Position numbers and translations under genes: made by a program. A stretch of DNA of 64,000 bases, taken from Acidobacteria bacterium RIFCSPLOWO2_02_FULL_65_29 (GTDB lineage: Bacteria; Acidobacteriota; Vicinamibacteria; Vicinamibacterales; CAVVIG01). Below are positions 8,489-15,470 of the stretch, one piece after another; within the stretch, counting starts at the first letter, position 1; each line of letters opens with the position of its first letter. The notes below the pieces were generated by a model. The model ran no database searches and was not told where the DNA came from. It was given only the letters and a program-made list of their open reading frames with translations. The stretch is taken from positions 1-64,000 of the forward strand of contig MEKT01000021.1 of the NCBI GenBank assembly GCA_001767435.1. Reading direction: 5' to 3'.

Positions 8489-9501
8489 GCAGGAGACCCG
8501 CCCTCCATGCGTTCACGGTCCAGCGGCTGGGTGCCAGTGTCCTTATTACTACTGCCGTGGCCGCGCTGGCCGCACCCTTCGTCGCGCCCCACGAGACGGA
8601 TCGGCGGTTCCCTGGCCTCCTGAACGCACCGCCGACCGCGGTGCGCCTGCGCGACGCCGCGGGATCGTGGCGTGCTCCGTTCATTTACCCGTGGACGCGC
8701 GTCAGCCAGCTCGAGCAGCGATACGAGGAAGACCGCACATCGCCCGTGCCCCTGGCATGGCTCGCCACGGGCCGCCTCGTGGCCTCGAGCGACGACGGGC
8801 GGGCGCCCCTGCTTCTGTTGGGCGCCGACAGCTTTGGCCGCGACGTGTTCAGTCGCCTGCTCTTTGGGGCTCGACTCTCGCTCGCCCTGGCGCTTCTGGC
8901 CGCGCTCGGCGCGACGCTCATCGGCGCGCTGCTCGGCGGGGTGGCGGGTTACGTCGGCGGCGTGGTGGACGACGTCATGATGCGGGCGTCCGATTTCGTG
9001 CTGGTGCTGCCCGCCATGTACGTCGCGCTGGTCCTGCGCGCGATGATGCCGCTCACGCTCGACGCTCCCGCGGTGTTCGCCCTGCTGGCGGCCATTTTCG
9101 CCGTCGTGGGCTCGCCGTTCATCGCGCGCGGCGTGCGGGCGATCGTCAGGACTGAACGCGCGCTCGACTATGCCGCCGCCGCGGCGTCGCTCGGGGCCGG
9201 CCACGCGCGCGTGCTGTGCAGGCATCTCTTGCCGGCAGCCCGCGGCTTCCTGGTTGTGGAAATCACCCTGCTCGTGCCCGCGTTCATCGTCGCGGAAGCC
9301 ACCTTGTCGTACGTGGGCCTCGGGTTTCCCGATACGATCGCGAGTTGGGGGACCATGCTCGAGGACGCGTCGAACATCGCGGCATTCGCCGATTTTCCCT
9401 GGTTGCTGAGCCCCGCCGCCGCGATGTTTCTCGTGGTGTGGGGGCTGAACCTGACGCTGCAGAACCGGTCCGCGGGCGCGCAGTACGAGCGGCTCATGTG
9501 A
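8485..9501 (+). CDS. ABC transporter permease, DppC/OppC type
   Basis: 338 aa from the GTG at 8485, which overlaps the stop of the previous gene in GTGA. A longer in-frame extension to 8332 would lie inside the dppB-type gene and is rejected. Features are an N-terminal membrane segment near residues 15-32, the conserved GADSFGRDVFSRLLFGAR element, further membrane segments, and an EAA-like loop with AAASLGAGHARVLCRHLLPA. It pairs with the preceding permease. An insertion at residues 50-100 with YEEDRTSPVPLAW is longer than in typical DppC. Confidence 0.92.
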   Translation: MSRRPALHAFTVQRLGASVLITTAVAALAAPFVAPHETDRRFPGLLNAPPTAVRLRDAAGSWRAPFIYPWTRVSQLEQRYEEDRTSPVPLAWLATGRLVASSDDGRAPLLLLGADSFGRDVFSRLLFGARLSLALALLAALGATLIGALLGGVAGYVGGVVDDVMMRASDFVLVLPAMYVALVLRAMMPLTLDAPAVFALLAAIFAVVGSPFIARGVRAIVRTERALDYAAAAASLGAGHARVLCRHLLPAARGFLVVEITLLVPAFIVAEATLSYVGLGFPDTIASWGTMLEDASNIAAFADFPWLLSPAAAMFLVVWGLNLTLQNRSAGAQYERLM

Positions 9502-9504
9502 CGC

Positions 9505-9556
9505 AGGTCAGAGGCTAGAGTCTAGAGACTAGCTGGAGGTTGGGAGGCTGGAGGAC
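9505..9556. repeat. 7-nt-period intergenic repeat (GGCTAGAG/GGCTGGAG type)
   Basis: Directly after the permease stop, units such as AGGCTAG, AGTCTAG and AGACTAG follow with a period near seven bases, grading into GAGGTTGGGAGGCTGGAGG. It belongs to the same general class as the other boundary repeats. The 198-base gap to the aldolase gene is otherwise filled by a CTCTGCGAT-type repeat and a palindromic repeat. Confidence 0.6.
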
Positions 9557-9617
9557 GTGGACTTGGGCCTCGGGGGCTGAATAAGAATTTCTCTGCGATC
9601 TCTGCGGTCTCTGCCCT

Positions 9618-9657
9618 TCGACGGGCTCAGGGCATCCCGAGCCTGTCGGGCGATGCG
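9618..9657. repeat. REP-like palindrome, CCCTTCGACGGGCTCAGGGC type
   Basis: The sequence CCCTTCGACGGGCTCAGGGC is followed by CCCGAGCCTGTCGGG. Both halves are related to the GAGCCTGTCGAAGGGC core seen elsewhere in the window, here in a non-coding position just upstream of the aldolase gene. Its arms are partly complementary and can form a hairpin. Confidence 0.65.
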
Positions 9658-9699
9658 GTAATCGTCGTGTTCGGGATTCGGGGGCGTACAATTGGCATC

Positions 9700-10590
9700 A
9701 TGAATCTCACGGGGGTACTGGCGCCTGTTCCGACGCCGTTCGACGACGGCGATCGCGTGGACACGACGCGGCTGAAAGCGGCGTTCGCGCGCTGGGTGAA
9801 GGGTCCGCTGACCGGTTTTGTCATCCTCGGCTCGAACGGCGAAGCCGTCTTGATGGACGAAGACGAGAGCGATCGCGCCATTGCGGTCGCGCGCGAGGCG
9901 GTGCCGCTTGGCCGGACACTGCTGGCCGGCACCGGCCGCGAGTCCACGCAGGCCGCGATTCGGGCCACGAGGCGCGCGGCGGCGCTCGGCGTCGACGGCG
10001 TGCTGGTGCGCACGCCCGGATTCTTCAAGTCGCAGATGACCACGGAGGTCTTCGTCCGCCACTACGCCGCCGTTGCCGACGCCTCGCCCGTGCCGGTGCT
10101 CTTGTACAACTTCACCGCGATGACGGGCGTGAATCTGCTCCCGGCTGCCGTGTCCGAGCTCGCTCGCCACCCGAACATCATTGGGATGAAGGAATCGGGC
10201 GGCGACATCGCGCAGGTGGCCGATCTGGTGCACGGCACGCCGAACGACTTCCCGGTGCTCGCCGGGTCGAGCACCACGTTCTACGCGGCGCTCTCGGTCG
10301 GCGTCGCGGGCGGCATTCTCGCGCTGGCCAACGTCATTCCCGATGTCTGCGTGCGGCTGTACGATCTCTTCCGGCAGGGTCGCCACGACGAGGCGCGCGA
10401 TCTGCAGCGCCAGATCGTGCCGCTCGCGCGGCTCCTCGGTCCGGTGTATGGCGTCCCGGGGCTCAAAGCCGCGCTGGCACTCACGGGTTGCGATGTCGGC
10501 GTGCCGCGTCCGCCGCTCATGCCGCTCGCTGATGCCGGCGTCGCGGCGCTCAGAGACGCGCTCGCGCCGTTCGAGCAGATTGCCGTATGA
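9700..10590 (+). CDS. Dihydrodipicolinate synthase-family aldolase, HOGA1-like (4-hydroxy-2-oxoglutarate aldolase candidate)
   Basis: 296 aa from the ATG at 9700; an upstream GTG at 9667 is less likely. It is a class I aldolase TIM barrel: GSNGE at 44-48 (the DapA GTTGE position), Tyr136 in VLLYNF and Schiff-base Lys164 in GMKESGGD. The GSNGE, the LLAGTGRESTQA stretch and the C-terminal VYGVPGLKAALAL resemble eukaryotic HOGA1 more than DapA. HOGA1 splits 4-hydroxy-2-oxoglutarate into pyruvate and glyoxylate. The next gene, overlapping in ATGA, encodes an alanine-glyoxylate-type aminotransferase, which would use glyoxylate; this supports the assignment. The lysA gene is far away at 30 kb, so a DapA role is less favoured but not excluded. 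Confidence 0.85.
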   Translation: MNLTGVLAPVPTPFDDGDRVDTTRLKAAFARWVKGPLTGFVILGSNGEAVLMDEDESDRAIAVAREAVPLGRTLLAGTGRESTQAAIRATRRAAALGVDGVLVRTPGFFKSQMTTEVFVRHYAAVADASPVPVLLYNFTAMTGVNLLPAAVSELARHPNIIGMKESGGDIAQVADLVHGTPNDFPVLAGSSTTFYAALSVGVAGGILALANVIPDVCVRLYDLFRQGRHDEARDLQRQIVPLARLLGPVYGVPGLKAALALTGCDVGVPRPPLMPLADAGVAALRDALAPFEQIAV

Positions 10591-11717
10591 GCCTGCTTCC
10601 CGACATCGATCGCGTTCTGCTTGGTCCCGGCCCGAGCCCCACGTCTCCGCGCGTCATGCGCGCCATGGCGTCGCCCACCGTCAGCCCTCTCGATCCCCTG
10701 ATGCTGGCGCTCCTCGACGACGTGCGGGCGCGGCTCACGCGGATGTTTCGAGCGCCCGAGGGTTCGTTTGCGTTTGCCGTCTCGGGCACAGGCACCTCGG
10801 GCATGGAGACCGCGGTCGCCAACCTCGTGAAGGAGGGGACGCGCGCGCTCGCCGTTGTGACCGGCTACTTCGGCGATCGGCTCGCGCAGATGTGCGAGCG
10901 GTACGGCGCCACGGTTACGCGTCTCGACGTCGAGTGGGGCCGCGCGTGCGATCCCGCCGCGCTCCGCCGCGCGCTCGACAGGACGCCGGCCGACCTCGTC
11001 GCCATGGTCCACGCCGAGACGTCGACCGGTGTCCTGAACCCAGTCGACCTCATGGCGCCTATCGCGCGCGAGCGCGGAGCGCTGACGATCGTCGACGCCG
11101 TGACGTCGTTCGGCGGCCACCCGCTCGACGTCGGCGCGTGGAGCATCGACGCCTGCTACAGCTGCACGCAGAAGTGCCTTGGCGCCCCGTCGGGGCTCGC
11201 GCCCGTCGTGTTCGGTCCGCGCGCGCTCGAGAGGCGCGTGAAGTGCCGCAGTTTCTATTTCGACCTTCAGCTCCTGCAGGACTACTGGCTGAACCGGAAG
11301 TACCACCACACGATGTCGTCCACACTCGTGTACGCGCTCGATGAAGCGCTCGCCATCGTCGAAGAGGAAGGGCTCGAGGCGCGGTGGGCGCGGCACGAGC
11401 GCAACCATCGTGCGCTCATCGAGGACCTGAAGACGATCGGGCTCTCCGTGCTGCCGCCCGAGGGCGAGCGGCTGTGGACGCTGAACGCGGTGCGCGTGCC
11501 GAACACCGTCAATGACCCCGCCGTGCGAAAGCACCTTCTCGACCAGTTCAACATCGAGATCGGCGCCGGCCTCGGTCCGCTCGCCGGACAGATCTGGCGC
11601 GTGGGCCTGATGGGCGCGGGCTCCGCGCCGCGGCTGATCGTGTTGCTCATCGGCGCGCTCGAGAGCGCCTTGGCGCTTCAGGGGAACAAGGTGCCTGCCT
11701 ATGAAGCGCAGCCCTAA
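10587..11717 (+). CDS. PLP aminotransferase class V, alanine-glyoxylate/serine-pyruvate type
   Basis: 376 aa, starting at an ATG that overlaps the aldolase stop. It begins LLGPGPSPTSPRVMRAMASP, the substrate-loop signature of the AGT/SPT family. The PLP-binding Lys is Lys196 in SCTQKCLGAPSG, preceded by the VDAVTSFGG motif (Asp170 contacts the pyridine nitrogen). Family members transfer an amino group from alanine or serine to glyoxylate, giving glycine. With the HOGA1-like aldolase it would form a two-step route from hydroxyproline-derived 4-hydroxy-2-oxoglutarate to pyruvate and glycine. The 3' end overlaps the next gene by 17 bases. Confidence 0.92.
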   Translation: MSLLPDIDRVLLGPGPSPTSPRVMRAMASPTVSPLDPLMLALLDDVRARLTRMFRAPEGSFAFAVSGTGTSGMETAVANLVKEGTRALAVVTGYFGDRLAQMCERYGATVTRLDVEWGRACDPAALRRALDRTPADLVAMVHAETSTGVLNPVDLMAPIARERGALTIVDAVTSFGGHPLDVGAWSIDACYSCTQKCLGAPSGLAPVVFGPRALERRVKCRSFYFDLQLLQDYWLNRKYHHTMSSTLVYALDEALAIVEEEGLEARWARHERNHRALIEDLKTIGLSVLPPEGERLWTLNAVRVPNTVNDPAVRKHLLDQFNIEIGAGLGPLAGQIWRVGLMGAGSAPRLIVLLIGALESALALQGNKVPAYEAQP

Positions 11718-12708
11718 GACTCGGACTCAGACTTGGACGAGCCGGATCGGCACGGCGGCAGCGAGCGTCGCGGCCCTCGGCTTCGGGTGCCTGGCGTACG
11801 CGTATCTCACGCTGCCCGACGTCCGTCCGCTCGCCAAGTTGAATCCCGAGACCACGGCATTCATGGACCTGCGCGATCGGGAGGCGCGCGCGAGGGGCAA
11901 CGAGCCCAAACGGGTGCACAGGTGGGTGGCCTACAGCCGCATTTCGCCGAGCCTGAAGCGCGCGGTGCTCGTCGCCGAAGACGCCGCGTTCTGGTCGCAC
12001 GACGGCCTCGACTACGACGAGCTTCGAAAAGCCATCGAGCTCGACTGGGAGCGCGGGCAGCTCGTGCGCGGCGCCAGCACCATCACACAGCAGCTGGCCA
12101 AGAACCTGTATCTCTCGCCGTCGAGAAATCCGCTGCGCAAGCTGCGCGAGCTCATCATCGCCCGTCGCCTCGAGGCAGAGCTGGAGAAGGCGCGCATTCT
12201 CGAAATTTATTTGAACGTCATCGAGTGGGGCGACGGCGTGTACGGCGTTGAAGCGGCGGCGCGCTCCTACTTCGGCACGTCCGCGGCGGCGTTGGGCCCG
12301 ACGGAATCGGCGCTCCTGGCGGGCGCCATCGTCAACCCGCGCCTGCTGAACCCCGCGCATCCGACGCCGCGGCTACGCAACCGTCAGCGCCTGATTCTGG
12401 GACGGATGCACGTGGTGGTGCCGCCGCCCGATACGGCCCCGCCCCGCCCTGAGCCTGTCGAAGGGCCTCGCCCTGCGCCTGCCGAAGGGATCCGTGCCGA
12501 GGAGCCTGCCGAATCGCCTCACGCCGAGCCTGCCGAAGTGCCTCACGCCGAGCCTGTCGAAGGGCCTGACCCTGAGCCTGCCGAAGGGCCTCGCGTTGAG
12601 CCTGCCGAAGGGCTTCGCCCTGAGCCTGCCGAAGGGCGGGGTGAAGTCCGGCCTGAGCCCGACCAACCATTGAGGTCCGCGCCAGCCGCGGAGCCCGATC
12701 AGTTTTGA
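11701..12708 (+). CDS. mtgA: Monofunctional peptidoglycan glycosyltransferase (GT51) with repeat tail
   Basis: 335 aa. After a short basic N-terminus there is one membrane segment (about residues 13-33). Residues about 60-225 are GT51, which polymerises lipid II into glycan strands: the catalytic Glu lies in [14 protein letters not shown], followed by [17 protein letters not shown] and [13 protein letters not shown]. No transpeptidase domain follows, so it is MtgA-like. The last 90 residues or so are a low-complexity Pro/Glu tail built of 8-residue units like EPAEGPRP, encoded by a 24-bp tandem DNA repeat with the REP-like core. The tail is absent from MtgA as known and is probably a repeat expansion. 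The gene overlaps the aminotransferase by 17 bases. Confidence 0.9.
   Translation: MKRSPKTRTQTWTSRIGTAAASVAALGFGCLAYAYLTLPDVRPLAKLNPETTAFMDLRDREARARGNEPKRVHRWVAYSRISPSLKRAVLVAEDAAFWSHDGLDYDELRKAIELDWERGQLVRGASTITQQLAKNLYLSPSRNPLRKLRELIIARRLEAELEKARILEIYLNVIEWGDGVYGVEAAARSYFGTSAAALGPTESALLAGAIVNPRLLNPAHPTPRLRNRQRLILGRMHVVVPPPDTAPPRPEPVEGPRPAPAEGIRAEEPAESPHAEPAEVPHAEPVEGPDPEPAEGPRVEPAEGLRPEPAEGRGEVRPEPDQPLRSAPAAEPDQF
12453..12633 (+). repeat. Eight 24-bp tandem copies of the GCCTG(T/C)CGAAGGG repeat inside mtgA
   Basis: GCCTGTCGAA or GCCTGCCGAA starts at 12453, 12477, 12504, 12528, 12552, 12576, 12600 and 12624, that is every 24 bases with one 27-base step. All copies are in the same reading frame and give an eight-residue protein period. 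The unit is the same core as the dispersed REP-like palindromes. Confidence 0.85.
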
Positions 12709-12741
12709 GTTTCACTTCAGGCCGCGTTTTTCAGCAGCCTG

Positions 12742-13362
12742 CTATCGGACGCGCCGCACTGCCACAAAACGGCTCGACCAGTAGGCCGCGCCCAGGCGCT
12801 CCACTCGAACCACGCCTGTGGAGCTTGGGGCGTGGACGAACTCGTCGCCACCGACGGCGATGGCCACGTGTGACGCGCCGGGATCCGTCGTGGTGAAGAA
12901 CACCAGATCGCCGGCCGCCAGCTCGCCCGCCTTGACGGTTGTGCCAAGCCTGTACTGATCGCGGACCGCCCGCGGCAGGGCCACACCGTATTGCGCGAAT
13001 ACGTACTGTGTGAAGCCGCTGCAGTCGAAACCGCGTGGGCTCGCGCCGCCGTTGAGGTACGGCGTGCCCCGCAATTCGAGCGCCGTGCCCACGAGCGCGT
13101 ACGAATCGAAAATCGTCGGCCTCGACGCAGCCGACGGCGACGCGGCCGGCGGTGCGGCTGGCGCGCGTTCGGGTGGCGTGGACGGCGAGCCCCGCCTCGT
13201 ACCTATGGGGTCCGGCATCGGAAACGGCTTGGGCACCGGCACGTGGCCAGCAGTCCCGCTCGACGCGCAGCCCGCCAGAACGGTCGACAGCACTAGAGCC
13301 GAGGCGGCGCCGCCAAGGCCGGGGTGGCACCGCAGGCCGGGACGGTTTGCCGTACTGTGCAT
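12742..13362 (-). CDS. NlpC/P60 family cell-wall peptidase, lipoprotein
   Basis: 206 aa from the ATG at 13362; the frame is open to 13404 but this start gives a good lipoprotein signal with lipobox VLAGC. A Pro/Ala-rich linker spans about residues 40-85. The NlpC/P60 domain carries the catalytic Cys in FDCSGFTQYVF and the His in ASHVAIAVGGDEFVHA. Such enzymes cleave peptide stems of peptidoglycan, usually at the D-Glu to diaminopimelate bond. It converges on mtgA, leaving a 33-base gap, so the two cell-wall genes are neighbours but not an operon. Confidence 0.9.
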   Translation of the reverse strand: MHSTANRPGLRCHPGLGGAASALVLSTVLAGCASSGTAGHVPVPKPFPMPDPIGTRRGSPSTPPERAPAAPPAASPSAASRPTIFDSYALVGTALELRGTPYLNGGASPRGFDCSGFTQYVFAQYGVALPRAVRDQYRLGTTVKAGELAAGDLVFFTTTDPGASHVAIAVGGDEFVHAPSSTGVVRVERLGAAYWSSRFVAVRRVR

Positions 13363-13442
13363 TGTAGCGAAGCTTCGTCTCACACCGGCGGTTACACAGC
13401 CCATGGGCTCGAACGTCGAATCTTCGCTACTAGGCGGCCGCG

Positions 13443-13518
13443 TTGCGGCCGCACTAAGACAGCTTCTAAAGCCGCAACACTTACCTGATGCGCATGGCCA
13501 CCGGCTTTAGAAGATGTC
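13443..13518. promoter_or_regulatory. Two overlapping, mutually exclusive hairpins
   Basis: Arm A, GTTGCGGC (13443-13450), is complementary to GCCGCAAC at 13471-13478. Arm B, GACAGCTTCTAAAGCCG (13458-13474), matches the reverse complement of 13502-13518 at 16 of 17 positions. The two pairings share bases 13471-13474, so they cannot coexist. The element lies in the divergent gap between the NlpC/P60 and HNH genes. It could be an attenuator-like switch for the HNH gene, or simply palindromic repeat DNA. There is no T-run. Confidence 0.4.
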
Positions 13519-13644
13519 TAGGGGTATCGGTACGAGACCGGCGCGACGGTAGGCGCCCGCATTCGCCGCTAACCACTGCGTTCCGAGATGTTTACAGTGT
13601 CGGCGTCTTGACAGGTCGACACGTGTCGGGCACAATGCCGAAAA

Positions 13645-14178
13645 GTGGAACAGACGCTTCTCCTCAACGCGTCGTACGAGCCCCTCAAGATTGTCCATTG
13701 GCAGAAGGCGATTACGCTCCTCTGCCAAGGCAAGGTTGAGGTGATCTCTGTGTACGACCGGGAGATCCGCGCCGTTTCGATCAGCTTCAAGCTGCCATCG
13801 GTGATCCGGCTTCTGCGCTACATCAGGATCAAGCGCCGCTTCGACTACGTGCCCTTCTCGCGCGCGAACATCTATGCGCGCGATGACCATAGCTGCCAGT
13901 ACTGCGGCGACGGTTTTCCGACCAACGAGCTGACGTTCGACCATGTCTTGCCGGTCGCTCAGGGCGGCCGCAAAGACTGGGAGAACATCGTCACGTCCTG
14001 CGTCCAGTGCAACCGGCGCAAGGGTGGCCGCACGCCCACCGAGGCCGGCATGCACCTGATGCGCGTGCCGAAGCGCCCCGTATCGGCGCCCGCCATCCGC
14101 ATCACGATTGGGCTGCGAAACGCTCCCGACAGCTGGCGCGACTATCTGTACTGGAACGCGGAGCTCGACGACTCCTAG
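13645..14178 (+). CDS. HNH endonuclease-family protein
   Basis: 177 aa, starting at GTG 13645. The N-terminal third (EQTLLLNASYEPLKIVHWQK) is typical of a widely conserved bacterial HNH family. The HNH core spans about residues 70-135: zinc-binding CQYC and CVQC pairs flank FDHVLPVAQGGRKDWENIV, with the metal-binding His in FDHV and the Asn in WENIV. The usual length of this family is about 165-190 aa. The biological role is not established; homologues are usually stand-alone housekeeping-like genes, not restriction enzymes. Confidence 0.9.
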   Translation: MEQTLLLNASYEPLKIVHWQKAITLLCQGKVEVISVYDREIRAVSISFKLPSVIRLLRYIRIKRRFDYVPFSRANIYARDDHSCQYCGDGFPTNELTFDHVLPVAQGGRKDWENIVTSCVQCNRRKGGRTPTEAGMHLMRVPKRPVSAPAIRITIGLRNAPDSWRDYLYWNAELDDS

Positions 14179-14185
14179 CACAGAG

Positions 14186-14347
14186 AGTCGTCGTCAGTCG
14201 ATAGTCATTAGTCGATAGTCGTTGGTCGTTAGGCCTGCCTCGATAATCACGACAGTCGGTTCGCGAGTCTGCGGCCGCGACCGCTACACTTGTGACTCAC
14301 GTCTCTCTACACGACTAGCGACTAACGACTAACGACTAACGACTATT
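14186..14347. repeat. Inverted 7-nt-period repeat (AGTCGTT / AACGACT)
   Basis: The left arm (14186-14233) is a run of AGTCGAT, AGTCATT, AGTCGTT-like heptamers beginning just after the HNH stop. The right arm (14311-14347) is a run of the reverse complement, AACGACT, ending one base before the next start codon. About 77 bases of other sequence lie between. Transcripts could fold into an imperfect hairpin spanning the whole intergenic region. Confidence 0.8.
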
Positions 14348-14348
14348 C

Positions 14349-15344
14349 ATGTCTGTTCCTCGAGTAACGTCCGTCGAGCCGCCGCGTGCGATTGAAGGCG
14401 GGCGCGTCACGATCCTCGGCTCAGGGTTTCCCATCCACGGGCCCCGGCTGCCCGAGGTCCGTATTGGCACGGAGCCTGCGCGCGTCGTGTTCGCGTCGCC
14501 CCACCGCATCGTGGCGCTCGTGCCGCCGGTGATCGCCGAGAACGGTCCCGTGGCGGTGTCGGTCGCGGGCGCTGACGGCGACGCATGGCTGGCCATCGCG
14601 ACGCGGTTTGCCACCGGTCTTCATCAAGTCGACAACCCCGTGTTCGATCGGGACGGCAACCTGTATGTGACATACAGCGGCACGAGAGGCCTCCAGGTTC
14701 CGGTTTCGATCTTTCGCGTGCGGCCCAACGGCACGCGCGAGGCGTTCGCCTCGGGTATCGTCAATCCCACCTCGCTCGCCATCGATCCGCAGGGCCGCCT
14801 GTACGTGTCGAGCCGCTTCGAGGGCATCGTGTACCAACTGGCCGAGAACGGCGACGCCAAGCCGTTTGCGACCGATCTAGGGGTGGCGTGCGGGCTCGCG
14901 TTCGCGCCAGACGGCACTCTCTACGTGGGCGATCGCACGGGCACAATCTTCCGGGTGGATTCTCGTGGTCACACCTCCACACTGGCCTCGCTGCCGGCGA
15001 GTGTCGCCGCGTTCCATCTGGTGCTCGGGCCGGACGCCGCGCTCTATGTCACGGGTCCGACGCTGTGTCCCTACGACGCCGTGTACCGCGTGGCGCTGGA
15101 CGGTACGGTGACAATCCGAACCCAGGCGTTTGGACGCCCACAGGGATTGGCGTTCGATGCGGAGGGCACCCTGTTTGTCGCCGAGGCGCTGGCCGGTTCG
15201 AGCGGTTTGTACCGCCTGCCGCACGCCGGCGAGCCCGAACTGGTGCTGGCCGGACCCGGACTCGTTGGTCTGGCATTCGATCGACAGGGCGCGCTGGTCG
15301 TGTGCTCGAACGACCACGCGTATCGGCTGGAGGCTGGAGGCTAG
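14349..15344 (+). CDS. IPT/TIG domain plus NHL/SMP-30-like beta-propeller protein
   Basis: 331 aa. Residues about 5-80 are an IPT/TIG immunoglobulin-like domain (VTSVEPPRAIEGGRVTILGS). Residues about 95-325 are a six-bladed propeller with repeated DRDGNLYVTYSG, DPQGRLYVSSRF, APDGTLYVGDR and DAEGTLFVAEAL strands, like SMP-30 or NHL proteins. No signal peptide is visible from this ATG. Such folds either bind ligands or act as lactonases; the metal-binding residues of true SMP-30 gluconolactonases cannot be assigned with confidence. It is flanked on both sides by heptamer repeats, so it is probably a single-gene unit. Confidence 0.8.
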   Translation: MSVPRVTSVEPPRAIEGGRVTILGSGFPIHGPRLPEVRIGTEPARVVFASPHRIVALVPPVIAENGPVAVSVAGADGDAWLAIATRFATGLHQVDNPVFDRDGNLYVTYSGTRGLQVPVSIFRVRPNGTREAFASGIVNPTSLAIDPQGRLYVSSRFEGIVYQLAENGDAKPFATDLGVACGLAFAPDGTLYVGDRTGTIFRVDSRGHTSTLASLPASVAAFHLVLGPDAALYVTGPTLCPYDAVYRVALDGTVTIRTQAFGRPQGLAFDAEGTLFVAEALAGSSGLYRLPHAGEPELVLAGPGLVGLAFDRQGALVVCSNDHAYRLEAGG

Positions 15345-15423
15345 AGCTAGCCGCTAGCTGAGGACTCGGCCTGCCCGCCGTAGCTCGCCCAGCGATCAGG
15401 AGAGCGGAGGTGGGGGCTCGGGA

Positions 15424-15470
15424 CTGACGACTCACGACTAACGACTCACGACTAACAACTAACGACTCGC
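15424..15470. repeat. 7-nt-period repeat (ACTCACGACTAACG), includes the permease stop codon
   Basis: Runs of CGACTCA and CGACTAA heptamers occupy 15424-15470. The TAG stop codon of the minus-strand permease (15459-15461) lies within the repeat, so its last few residues are repeat-encoded. A related GGCTGGAG/GGCTAGAG run (15330-15358) ends the propeller gene on the other side. Confidence 0.7.

Noticed and set aside
12332-12715. Minus-strand frames with [11 protein letters not shown]-type repeats
   Set aside because: They are shadows of the tandem repeat in the mtgA tail and show no other gene features.
14186-14347. CRISPR array from AGTCGTT/AACGACT repeats
   Set aside because: The units are 7 bases with no spacers and no cas genes are present.
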